From Chlorogloeopsis fritschii PCC 6912 (GTDB lineage: Bacteria; Cyanobacteriota; Cyanobacteriia; Cyanobacteriales; Nostocaceae), in NCBI RefSeq assembly GCF_000317285.1, contig NZ_AJLN01000134.1:101887-165886 (forward strand): a DNA stretch of 64,000 bases, read 5' to 3'. Of the stretch, positions 38,485-47,300 are shown in pieces (position 1 is the first letter of the stretch; each line of letters starts with the position of its first letter). The position numbers and the translations under genes were made by a program. The notes under the pieces were generated by a model. The model was given only the letters and a program-made list of their open reading frames with translations, did no database searches and was not told the DNA's origin.

Positions 38485-39192
38485 GTGAATAACGTCCGTA
38501 CTCTATCTGATACAAAGCGAGCTTTCCACACCTTACACACCCGTCCGATTAACACTATTTATCGGCGGGTGGTAGAAGAATTGATGGTGGAAATGCACCT
38601 GCTCCAGGTTAATGTTGACTTCCGCTACAACCCGATTTATGCCTTGGGCGTCGTCACCTCCTTTGACCGTTTTATGCAAGGCTACCAACCAGAATTAGAT
38701 AAGGAGTCGATTTTTAACGCCCTGCTGCGGGCTGTAGAGGCAGATCCGCAAATTTACAAGCAAGATGCTCAACGCTTGCAAAATTTGGCAACAAGCCTGC
38801 CAACCCAAGATTTAATAGCGTGGTTGAGCCAACAAAATCAACTTGACCGAGATGTTGATTTTCAAGCCTCACTGCAAGCGATCGCTAACGATGCCAATTT
38901 TAAATACAGTCGCTTATTTGCGATCGGTTTATTCTCGTTATTAGAATTGTCAGAAAAAGAAATGGTCAAAGACGAAAAAAAACGTACTGAGGCAATTAAA
39001 ACCATTGCTGCTGGCTTGCACTTATCTGATGACAAACTCAATAAAGATTTGGAACTTTACCTTTCCAATCTAGATAAAATGACGCAAGCACTAGTAGTTA
39101 TGGCAGATTTGCTCTCAGCCGATCGCAAAAAGCGGGAACAACGTACTCAACAATCAGGTACTACAGCTACTCCCCCAACCTCTAACGAATAG
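38485..39192 (+). CDS. thf1: Photosystem II biogenesis protein Psb29/Thf1
   Basis: A 235-residue protein. I place the start at the GTG at 38485 (NNVRTLSDTKRAFHTLHTRP), which matches the family N-terminus; an upstream TTG at 38419 would add unmatched residues. Blocks: INTIYRRVVEELMVEMHLLQVNVDFRYNPIYALGVVTSFDRFM (not quoted further), FKYSRLFAIGLFSLLE and a C-terminal coiled coil. It is needed for PSII assembly/repair and FtsH protease accumulation in cyanobacteria and plants. Confidence 0.95.
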   Translation: MNNVRTLSDTKRAFHTLHTRPINTIYRRVVEELMVEMHLLQVNVDFRYNPIYALGVVTSFDRFMQGYQPELDKESIFNALLRAVEADPQIYKQDAQRLQNLATSLPTQDLIAWLSQQNQLDRDVDFQASLQAIANDANFKYSRLFAIGLFSLLELSEKEMVKDEKKRTEAIKTIAAGLHLSDDKLNKDLELYLSNLDKMTQALVVMADLLSADRKKREQRTQQSGTTATPPTSNE

Positions 39193-39194
39193 TG

Positions 39195-39218
39195 ATAAGC
39201 GCCCCTGCGGGTGCTTAT
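39195..39218 (+). terminator. Terminator-like hairpin after psb29
   Basis: ataagcgccc-ctgc-gggtgcttat is a 10-bp stem with one G-U pair and a four-base loop, followed by tacttctt. It begins three bases after the psb29 stop. A second small hairpin agacgcg...cgcgtct lies at 39239-39260 before the convergent exbD gene. Confidence 0.6.
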
Positions 39219-39298
39219 TACTTCTTCAAAAGATTGAAAGACGCGCAGTTTGACGCGTCTCTATATATTTAGATTCTCTACATGATGATTTTATCCAA

Positions 39299-39931
39299 TC
39301 ACCTTTGCGGGGTAGGATTGCTGGTTGAAGGTGTTGTAGGCTGTTGGGGAACAGCACCAGGGTTAACAGGGGTTCCGATGGGGGGTTGGTTGGGTACAGT
39401 TGGGAAAGGATTTTGATCGGGATTGGAAGGTTGGTAGAGGTTAGGGTTACCTTGAGGATTAACTGGGAATGGCACAGGAGTAACGGGTGGGGGAGAATTT
39501 TTAGGTTGTGCTGAAGAACCAGGGATGATACCCAAAGATACGCGATTGCCCCCGACTTGCCGCAGCAAATCTAATAACTCAATCACATCGTTATAAGTTG
39601 CAGAACGGGAGGCATATAGCACCACTGTACCTGTAGGATTGGCTTGGAGGTACTTACTTAAAATTTCTCCCAACTGCTCCCGTCTAACTGGTTGTTTCTC
39701 TACATAAGTTTGACCGACAGCGTCAATAGTCACAGGTAAAATTTGTCGCTGTGGCTTTAGATCGGTTGCAGTTGATGAACTAGCTTTGGGCAAATCAACA
39801 TTAATTGCCTGCTGCCGGGTGAGTTGCAAAGATGCCAAAAGAAAAAACGTGAGTATACAAAAAATGACATCAATTAAGGGAATGAGTTGAACTTGAGCTT
39901 CTTCAATGGGAGTGTGCAGGTTAATTTTCAT
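39299..39931 (-). CDS. exbD: ExbD/TolR-type biopolymer transport protein
   Basis: A 210-residue protein with one N-terminal membrane helix (QVQLIPLIDVIFCILTFFLLASLQL) that contains the proton-carrying Asp of the ExbD/TolR/MotB family. It is followed by a periplasmic domain up to about residue 140 and an unusual Pro/Asn/Thr-rich tail of about 70 residues. With ExbB it forms a proton-driven motor that energises a TonB- or TolA-like partner. No TonB, TolA or receptor gene is adjacent. The tail may span the cell wall; that is inference. Confidence 0.9.
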   Translation of the reverse strand: MKINLHTPIEEAQVQLIPLIDVIFCILTFFLLASLQLTRQQAINVDLPKASSSTATDLKPQRQILPVTIDAVGQTYVEKQPVRREQLGEILSKYLQANPTGTVVLYASRSATYNDVIELLDLLRQVGGNRVSLGIIPGSSAQPKNSPPPVTPVPFPVNPQGNPNLYQPSNPDQNPFPTVPNQPPIGTPVNPGAVPQQPTTPSTSNPTPQR

Positions 39932-39962
39932 GTCTTGCTCTCAAGCCGAGGTATAATTTTGA

Positions 39963-40748
39963 CTAATTTTCAGGATCGGAAGTATTTGCCTCTGGATTTT
40001 CCGGAGATTGAGAAAACTTGTTTTGGCTTCGGTGACGTGGGGGGGGAGGGGGAATGAAGTTGTCTCGTGGAGTATCTCGGACAATAGGCTGAGGTATGAC
40101 TATGTCTGATTTACTATTACTCAGATCGGGCGCTGACTGGAGGTATAGTATTTCTAAATCATTACCCGCTTGGCGAAATACTTTGACTTGATTAACGACA
40201 AGAGCTTGAAATAGTCGGTAGAATACCAAGCTAACAATAGCAACACCTAAGCCAACTGCTGTACTGTACAGAGATTCTCCAATCCCGGTAGTAACTCCTG
40301 CTGTCGCTTCTGTGCCTAAATCTCCAATCCGAATAGATTCCAAAGAACCGATCAAACCCCAAACAGTACCAAATAATCCCAACAAAGGGGCGACAGCAAT
40401 TACAAGTTCCAAAACTTTTTCGCCGCGCCGCATTTGAGCCAATTCGGTTTCTGCTGTTGACTCTAGCGCTAATCGGAAAAGTTCCATATCACTTTTCGGT
40501 TGGCTTAAAGGAGCATATAAAAACCTGCCTATCGGCTGATCTGTTGCCCGTCTAGCAATCTCTGTTGCTAGTCCCCAATTTTTTTCACCAGCTGCATCTA
40601 AAACGCGATTGACAATTTCCTTTTCCTGATTCAAAATCCGCAACCAGAACCAAAGACGTTCTAAAATCACACTTAACGACAAAATTGAGAAAAAAAGCAA
40701 CGGCCAGATTACTGGCCCGACTTTACGAAAGATTTCTAATATATTCAC
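39963..40748 (-). CDS. exbB: ExbB/TolQ/MotA-type proton channel protein
   Basis: A 261-residue membrane protein. I favour the GTG at 40748 (NILEIFRKVGPVIWPLLFFSILSL), which has ggagg about 12 bases upstream; the frame runs to an ATG at 40820. Three membrane segments: about 9-30, 120-145 (VLELVIAVAPLLGLFGTVWGLIGS, the family signature) and 165-190 (GIGESLYSTAVGLGVAIVSLVFYR). The C-terminal tail is Pro/Ser-rich. exbD follows after 31 bases, so the two are an operon and probably a motor complex. Confidence 0.9.
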   Translation of the reverse strand: MNILEIFRKVGPVIWPLLFFSILSLSVILERLWFWLRILNQEKEIVNRVLDAAGEKNWGLATEIARRATDQPIGRFLYAPLSQPKSDMELFRLALESTAETELAQMRRGEKVLELVIAVAPLLGLFGTVWGLIGSLESIRIGDLGTEATAGVTTGIGESLYSTAVGLGVAIVSLVFYRLFQALVVNQVKVFRQAGNDLEILYLQSAPDLSNSKSDIVIPQPIVRDTPRDNFIPPPPPRHRSQNKFSQSPENPEANTSDPEN

Positions 40749-40964
40749 TGTTTTTGGTTTCCTCCGTCCATTGCTGGAGCAACTATCCCCAAGCATTTTA
40801 ATACTTAGAGATGGATACATAACTTCTATACTCGTTTAAATTTTATGGAAAAAAATACGGCTAAAGAAAACTGGTAGCATCTTCCAGACATAATAGGGCG
40901 GTTATTCCCACAGGAAGTTTAGAGCATCATTTGTCAGAATGAAAAATAACTAGAGGTGATGGTC

Positions 40965-41279
40965 ATGAAAGTTCCGCTCCAATCTGTCTATAACTGGTAT
41001 CGTGGTTTGATTCGCAATCCTAAATACCGCTGGTGGGTGATTTTAGGAACATTATTATATTTTGTTAGTCCCATTGATATTGCCCCAGACTTTTTGCCCA
41101 TTGTGGGACAAATTGATGATGTTTTTCTTTTAACACTATTGGTAACAGAAGTATCTGGGCTATTAATTGAAGGCTTTAAAGCGCGTAAAGGTCAAGTAGA
41201 AGCTCAAGTGGCTAATACTGCCGAGGATTCTACTTCTTCGAGTGCCACTGTTGATGTTGATGCTGTCTCTGTCAAATAG
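40965..41279 (+). CDS. DUF1232 (YkvA) family membrane protein
   Basis: A 104-residue protein. The ATG at 40965 has gaggtgat just upstream. It contains the DUF1232 signature: YRWWVILGTLLYFVSPIDIAPDFLPIVGQIDDVFLL (not quoted further), with the PxDxxPDxxPxxGxxDD pattern, then a helix and a Ser/Val-rich tail. Function of the family is unknown. A strong terminator follows 27 bases after the stop. Confidence 0.92.
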   Translation: MKVPLQSVYNWYRGLIRNPKYRWWVILGTLLYFVSPIDIAPDFLPIVGQIDDVFLLTLLVTEVSGLLIEGFKARKGQVEAQVANTAEDSTSSSATVDVDAVSVK

Positions 41280-41306
41280 TAGCGATCGCGAAATAAAATT
41301 TAACAA

Positions 41307-41358
41307 CCCCCTTCTATTGTCTTTACAAGTACGCTGCTTTAGAAGGGGGATATTTTTT
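41307..41358 (+). terminator. Rho-independent terminator after the DUF1232 gene
   Basis: cccccttcta (41307-41316) and tagaaggggg (41340-41349) form a perfect 10-bp stem with a 23-base loop, followed by atatttttt. Its place just after the stop supports termination. Confidence 0.75.
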
Positions 41359-41398
41359 GGAATTTGGTCATTAGTCATTTGTCAACAGTCATTAGTTT

Positions 41399-41465
41399 GT
41401 AGGGTGGGCACTGCCTAATTTTCCTCAAACCCTTATTTTCACGTTGTGGACAGTGCCCACCTTAC
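41399..41465 (-). repeat. 67-bp MITE-like inverted repeat, copy 2
   Basis: Read on the minus strand it is nearly identical to 1044-1110: gtaaggtgggcact at one end, a core aataagggtttgagg and agtgcccaccctac-type sequence at the other end. The ends are complementary, so it can form a long hairpin. It lies in the intergenic gap upstream of the nucleotidyltransferase gene. Confidence 0.85.
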
Positions 41466-41531
41466 GGTTATGAAAAATGGTGCAAGCTTTCAGTTTATAA
41501 ATTATTTTGTACTAGCTACATTTAATTACTT

Positions 41532-42335
41532 ATGACTAAGCGCCAAATTATTGCACTGCTACCTGCGGGAGGGCAAGCAAAAAGAATTTCTCCCTTACCA
41601 CTGAGCAAAGAACTATATCCGATAGGCTTTCAAAGCCTTGGTCAAAAATCTAACTTGCGGCCGAAGGTGGTTTGTCACTATCTACTGGAAAAAATGCAGT
41701 TAGCAGGCATTGAGAAGACATATTTTATACTGCGTCCGGGAAAGTGGGATATCCCGGCATATTTTGGAGATGGCACAATGCTTTCGATGAGCTTGGGCTA
41801 TCTAATTATGGGTTTGCCTTATGGTGTGCCATTCACCTTAGATCAGGCTTATCCCTTTGTGCAAGATGCAGTCATAGCATTGGGTTTTCCCGATATTTTG
41901 TTTCAGCCAGAGGATGCTTATGTGCGGGTACTGGCACGTCTTGAGGCAACTAAAGCAGATGTAGTTTTAGGGTTATTCCCAACCGATCAACCCCAGAAAG
42001 CCGGGATGGTTAAATTTGACGATACAGGCAGGGTTCACTTGATAGTTGAAAAACCTCCTCAGTCAGATTTGCGTTATATGTGGGGTATTGCCGTTTGGAC
42101 ACCAGCTTTTACCCAGTTTTTACATGAGTATCTCATTCCTCTTAAAGCAGATCCGAGTTTGTCACAGCTACCAGAAGTACCGATTGGGGATGTAATTCAA
42201 GCTGCGATTAAACAGGGTTTTCATGTAGAAGCGGAAGTATTTGCAGATGGTACTTACTTGGATATTGGTACGCCCAATGATTTGGTAAGAGCAGTTCATG
42301 AGTTTGCAACTTTGGCATTAGAGGAAGATTTGTAG
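41532..42335 (+). CDS. Sugar-phosphate nucleotidyltransferase (RmlA/GalU-like)
   Basis: A 267-residue GT-A fold protein. The N-terminal signature is altered: IIALLPAGGQAKRISPLPLSKELYPIG replaces the usual GGxGTRLxPxT...KP with AGGQAKRISPLPLSKELYP, keeping Gly, Arg, and Lys positions. Later blocks: VIALGFPDILF (metal-binding Asp of the GD-like motif), DVVLGLFPTDQP, VEKPP and GTYLDIGTPNDLVRAVHEF, typical of the family. The specific sugar and nucleotide cannot be told. Monocistronic. Confidence 0.82.
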   Translation: MTKRQIIALLPAGGQAKRISPLPLSKELYPIGFQSLGQKSNLRPKVVCHYLLEKMQLAGIEKTYFILRPGKWDIPAYFGDGTMLSMSLGYLIMGLPYGVPFTLDQAYPFVQDAVIALGFPDILFQPEDAYVRVLARLEATKADVVLGLFPTDQPQKAGMVKFDDTGRVHLIVEKPPQSDLRYMWGIAVWTPAFTQFLHEYLIPLKADPSLSQLPEVPIGDVIQAAIKQGFHVEAEVFADGTYLDIGTPNDLVRAVHEFATLALEEDL

Positions 42336-42354
42336 AGGCGAAGTTGGGGACGCA

Positions 42355-42420
42355 GACGCAAAAGCTATTTCAGCAGACGCAAAAGCTATTTCAGCGGACG
42401 CAAAAGTTATTTCGCCAGAC
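42355..42420 (+). repeat. 21-bp tandem repeat, three copies
   Basis: Unit gacgcaaaagctatttcagca at 42355-42375, 42376-42396 and 42397-42417 (third copy with three or four changes). It lies 19 bases after the nucleotidyltransferase stop. The period is a multiple of three, and one frame is open across all copies (DAKAISA), but no start codon context supports translation. Confidence 0.9.
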
Positions 42421-42476
42421 TCAGAAACTAGAACTTCTAGCCCCCTAGTCGCCATTCTCAGTTGGACGCAGTTACT

Positions 42477-43322
42477 TCAAATAAGTTGACGTAATTGCTC
42501 AATACTGTTAACAGTCTTGACTGCTCGTTGGATTCTTTTTAATCGTTCTAAATCAGCTATCTGAGATATTTCTGGCATAAGTTGTAATCCATCGCTACCG
42601 AATTTTATTTCCAAATCCATTTCAATGCTTGACAGCATCCCCTCTCGTCGTCCTTCTTCTCTTCCTTGTTGCAAAATTTGTTGATACCAAGGAGATTCAC
42701 TTAACACTGCCATATCCCACCTCATAATTTGCCTTACCAAAGCACTATCTAATACGAAGCTAGCAAAAAATGCTAGGACAGTTTCTAACTGACTTAATTG
42801 TTCATCAGCGCGGAGAATTTGCAAAGCTTGTTGTATTATGGGTTCCTCTGCACCACCCTTTAGCACTGGTACAAAGGGAAGTAAAGATGGCACAGGTTGT
42901 TGAAAGACTATTTCTACATCGACTTCCCAAAGGTTAATCACTCGATAGTCTTGACGCGCTTGTAAACCTGCAAATACTGATTCAAAGCGAGTGGGAATTT
43001 CAACATCACTCTCTTTGAGAATGTTAATTAGTACAGGATAGGTAGGCAGGTTGTACTTTTCTTCTGCCAGCGCGGCATATGCTCGCATTCGTTTGGGCAT
43101 TTCGGGTTTGTAGCGTAATTGTAATTCGTTCAAGACGAGAAATTGCCCATGTTCAGGACTGGTAGCACGGATTAAAACATCGCTCTCACGGCTAATCCAT
43201 TGAAACTCTGAATTAAGAACCTCTCCAGCTATGATGTTAGAAATTTGTGTTACCCATTTTACCCAACTTTCTGGTGCAAGGTTGATTAATCGTTTAGTGC
43301 TGATGTCAGCAGATTTAGCCAT
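42477..43322 (-). CDS. Rpn-family recombination-promoting nuclease / DUF4351-like
   Basis: A 281-residue protein of the type annotated as Rpn/PD-(D/E)XK nuclease family in cyanobacteria. It has a variant acidic-strand motif near the N-terminus (ESDVLIRATSPEHGQFLVLNELQLRY, where E/D-x-LQ fits the PD-(D/E)XK core) and the YPVLINILK strand. It also has a hydrophilic C-terminal helix set with GREEGRREG, which is characteristic. The family is expanded and patchy in filamentous cyanobacteria. In vivo role here unknown. Confidence 0.7.
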   Translation of the reverse strand: MAKSADISTKRLINLAPESWVKWVTQISNIIAGEVLNSEFQWISRESDVLIRATSPEHGQFLVLNELQLRYKPEMPKRMRAYAALAEEKYNLPTYPVLINILKESDVEIPTRFESVFAGLQARQDYRVINLWEVDVEIVFQQPVPSLLPFVPVLKGGAEEPIIQQALQILRADEQLSQLETVLAFFASFVLDSALVRQIMRWDMAVLSESPWYQQILQQGREEGRREGMLSSIEMDLEIKFGSDGLQLMPEISQIADLERLKRIQRAVKTVNSIEQLRQLI

Positions 43323-43382
43323 ATTTTAGAATATTGTGGGTTGAGCGATCGCATTCCACAAAAAACGCGATCGCCTCTTTTT

Positions 43383-43631
43383 CTATGTTGTTGGCTTGTA
43401 CTTATCGAGAAGTTCATCAAACTTTTTCTGATTATGTTCTTGTACTCCTTTTAATGAAGGGTCTTTTTTCGACCAATCCCAGAGTATCTTTTCTTTTGGT
43501 TCAAAACCGTATTCTAAGTACTGTATTGCTTTTTTATAATTTTCCTCAGCTTCTTTGTATTCTTTTTTAGCATCATAATCGATTCTTTTCTGGATATTAT
43601 TGTTTTGATGACAATCTCCATAAATATGCTC
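43383..43631 (-). pseudogene. Remnant of a TPR-like C-terminus without a start codon
   Basis: Open in this frame from just after a TAG at 43632-43634 to the stop at 43383-43385. Residues after about position 20 read KKEYKEAEENYKKAIQYLEYG then LWDWSKKDPSLKGVQEHNQKKFDELLDKYK, highly protein-like. There is no ATG, GTG or TTG in the first 30 codons, and the frame is shifted by one from the end of the upstream gene (43597-44247). It looks like the surviving C-terminus of that gene or of a lost downstream gene. Confidence 0.6.
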
Positions 43632-44247
43632 CTAATCCTTTGCCGATTTCCGGAGCATTCCCTACATTCTCAAAATCCTGAATATCAAGACGGATATTAC
43701 TAGAACGCTTAATTTCATTAATTACTAGATAAGCAACAACAATACATAGATAGACAATGGCTAAAGCTATGCTTATCTCAAATATAGACCGTCCCCATAG
43801 TTCCAACGGAAATCGCAACTTTCGCCACACAGGAATTCTCTCGAATGAGAGCTTTCTCAAATCATTAGGAACCTGAAGATGAGGATTTTCTTTAATAATT
43901 GTCTTAAATTCTTCCCTCGCTTCAGTATAAAAGCCTAAATTAGATAAGGCACGAACTCTGTCAAACTTATCTTCAAATAAGAGTAATTTCAAGTCTTTTG
44001 GTATTTGAAGACGAGGATTTTCTTTAATAGTTGTCTTAAATTCTTTCCTCGCCTCAGCGTAGAAGCCATATTGTGCTAAGGTACGAATTATATTCAATTT
44101 TTCATCAGTACTAGATTTTGGCTGCTTTCCTTGTTGTGAGCTATTAGTCACATTATTGGGTGATGTTGACGTTCCTTTGGCACCCGCTAATAACAATGCT
44201 CCCATAGCAACTAAAACTATTAACCTGGATAAGTGCCCTTGTGTCAT
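43597..44247 (-). CDS. Membrane-anchored protein with two internal repeats, probably truncated
   Basis: A 216-residue protein. Residues 1-22 are a signal peptide or anchor. Residues about 48-135 contain two copies of a 45-residue unit (YGFYAEARKEFKTTIKENPRLQIPKDL and LGFYTEAREEFKTIIKENPHLQVPNDL), TPR-like in form. A membrane helix follows at about 153-175 (IFEISIALAIVYLCIVVAYLV). The last 35 residues (LDIQDFENVGNAPEIGKGLGAYLW) resemble the start of another domain that breaks off, which suggests truncation. Function unknown. Confidence 0.6.
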   Translation of the reverse strand: MTQGHLSRLIVLVAMGALLLAGAKGTSTSPNNVTNSSQQGKQPKSSTDEKLNIIRTLAQYGFYAEARKEFKTTIKENPRLQIPKDLKLLLFEDKFDRVRALSNLGFYTEAREEFKTIIKENPHLQVPNDLRKLSFERIPVWRKLRFPLELWGRSIFEISIALAIVYLCIVVAYLVINEIKRSSNIRLDIQDFENVGNAPEIGKGLGAYLWRLSSKQ

Positions 44248-44393
44248 ATTTAATTCTTTTTTATTAATACTTTTCTATTGCTAAATATACTTATACAAGC
44301 AATAAGAAAATGGTTTAGCCATAAAATTTTACGCTAAACCATAAAGTAGTTGTAAATAGGGCATTTCCACACAGGGAATATTTTGATGCCAGT

Positions 44394-47300
44394 TTAAGCT
44401 GCACTGGTCCCTTCAAATTCCGTCAAGAACCTAAACGCCTTAACAACATAACTAGCGCACTCTCTAGGAGAGGTATTGTAGAACGATCGCCACGCACTCG
44501 CTTTATCTTCGTCGTAGCGATCGCCTCTTTGGGGATGTCCGTCTAACCATGCTAATCTCACGGCATGACCGATTAATACATCCAAGACTATATATTCTTC
44601 GATTTGCAAACTTGGGTTGTTGGAAGCGATCGCCGCTAATTCCATCAATGTTTCAATATTAACTTGTCGGTATTCTGGAGCCTCAATTTTATTTAACAGA
44701 TGTTCTACTTGCAGGGCAAAGTTCTTTTCTCCCGCCGTCATCTCGGAGATCATCACCTCACTATCCAAGCGGTTGCGGCGCTCTAGTTTATCGCCAATTA
44801 CCAAGCCTTTACAATGATGCATCAACAGCCAAACTTGTTGAAAAAATTCTTTGGGCACGCGCCCTGTTGCTCCTTCGGCTTGGCGAAAGCGTCGCCAACC
44901 TCCTAGCGGCATTTCTATGTCTTCAACAACTAATGGTTGCAACACCCATGCAATATCACTTTCTTTTTGTTTGACGTGCAATGACTCTTGCTGACGCAGT
45001 AATTTACTCATGCCCGCATATTCAGCTAATACTTGACGCAGCCGTGTTTTTACTTCCAAGGGAGAAAGTTGCATGAGTGTTTCGTAGGCTTCATCTTGAG
45101 TAACTTTCAATTCCTGTGCTAATTCGCTGGTGATTAACAAAATCAGATAGCCGACTCGCAACGTTAGCAGTCCTTGAAACAGTTCTGGTTCTGATTTAAT
45201 TAAAGTACTCAGATAAATCAGAATTTCTTGAGTTAGAACGCGATCGCGTATATCTTCCCGACAAAAATGATTGATTTTTTCGACAATTTCGCTGTGAGAT
45301 AAAGGTACGGTAATCAGGGAGTCTTCGCTGTAGGCTTTACCAACTGCTATTTGCTTTCCCCGCACAACAATACTTGTCACTACATCCGATAAGGCTGTGT
45401 ATGCCATCTGCCGCAAACCCGCCGCCCGACGCACAACTGCCCAAATCCCTATTTCGGCAGCTTTGGTGTAGACTTCATCAAGTAAATCACCGACTGTAAC
45501 GGGATGTAAAGGCCCGCCAAAACCAGTATTAAACTCCAGTCCTTGCAAACGAGTTAGCGTCTGCAATAATTCTATTTGTTCGTAAATATTTTCTGAAGAG
45601 CGCAAAGAACTCAAGAGTAAATTCAAGTTAGTTTCGCATTCTACCTGAAATTCTTGAGTATGTCTGAGCAGCCAGTTTTTTTCTGGGTGAAAGGCGAGAT
45701 AAGCACAGCGGGGTTTTGCATCTTTGACAGAAGACTGGGAAAATTCAAACTCTGGCAGGAAATCAATTCGTTCGATGGCGGCAGTGAGCATCTGTTGATT
45801 TACCCGTCCCAATTTTACCCGCACACCGTTACACACTCCCTCTTTGAGTTCCTGCATTAAATTAAGCAATGCTTCGGAACCGGTTTCTAACATTGTATGT
45901 GTCAACATTAAAGTGAGGATCGGACGTCCTAAATCGCTCCAATATTTTTGAATGTAGGCGAGTTCGCTCTTGAATTGGGCGACGAGAAAATGGTAATCAA
46001 GGGTTAAGTAGAACTGTTGAGAGTCTAAAAGCGAAGGCAAGAATACTACAGTTTCGTTACCGATGCGAAAAATTCTGGATGTTGTTAAACTTCGAGGACG
46101 ACGAGGCGGACGTCCTGTTAAACCGAGTTTATCACTCCGTCCAATTTGGGAATAAATAGCGATAAAGTCATCGGGTTGGCGAACTTGAATTGGTTCTACT
46201 TGCTTGGGAGTTTGGGTTTCAATGCCGTGAACTTCTAATATGAGTTGTAAATCTTCATCTTCTGCTAGTAAGGCGATTTGTACTAAAGGTTCTCGGTGTA
46301 TGTCCATGCGTAAGTGCCGCCCTAAGGGATCGATATCCCCAACGGCAATTAATTTTTCACTTAGCATTTGACTGAGAAAATACAAACTCTGCGCCCATAC
46401 TAAGGGAATGTTTTCGTTGGGCAGACGTAGTTGAGTATGGGGTGCTTGCTTTTCTGCTTCTATGTATTCAGCCGGAACATAATAAAGTTCTGGCAACAAA
46501 GGCAAGCCATCTCGTTCGACAACTAAAGATTCTAAACGCTGTTGATAATATTCGGTTTGTTCTTTGTCACCGCGAAATATTCCATCAAGTACCAAATAGG
46601 TGAAAAATAAAGGCCATTCACACTCAATATTTTCAAATTGTTTGAGTTCCCAAGGTTCGTAGTGGAGGCGCTTGGTGTCTTCTAAAACGGTTTGGTGCCC
46701 GTCACGCAAAAAACGCTTGCAGCCGTATTTACCTTCGAGTTTAGTGATGATGTCATTGCGGGTGCGATCGCGCAATTGCACATCCTCAACTGCAAACGCC
46801 GGAAAACTAATCACACTCAATAGTGCCGCATCAATTTCTTTAGAAGCAGATTCTCTAGGTAATAAGGATTCTAGAGTAATTCTGGCACGAGCAATTTCAT
46901 CGGGCAGTACGTGAATTACCGATGCATGACTACCGCGCACGCCAAATAAATCCAGTCCATTAATTGCTTCTAAAGCAGCTTTTGCCATACCTATGGAACT
47001 GGCGTTTAGTTCTGCATTTCCATGATTGATTTTGTTGCCCCGCTCCCAAATTCCGTAATCTGGAGTGCGATAAGCTCTTCCGATGTAGTAAACCAAATTT
47101 TGTATAAAGTTGACTTCATCAAGGGTGTAAATTATGTGCAATCCGGATGAGGTCATTTGTGCCAACATCAGTAGATATATTGATGTGGCATCAAGTTGTA
47201 AATGTCCCCATTCTCCATCACCGACAACAATATCCCCAGTTGCGGTGTTGTATTTGGCGTGTAATGCATCCAAAGGTGATTGAGTGTGTTTAAATCGCTC

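Noticed and set aside
43334..43570. 78-codon frame on the plus strand
   Set aside because: Its composition (runs of Leu/Ser/Phe) is poor, and the opposite strand in the same place reads as a helical protein remnant, so it is a shadow.
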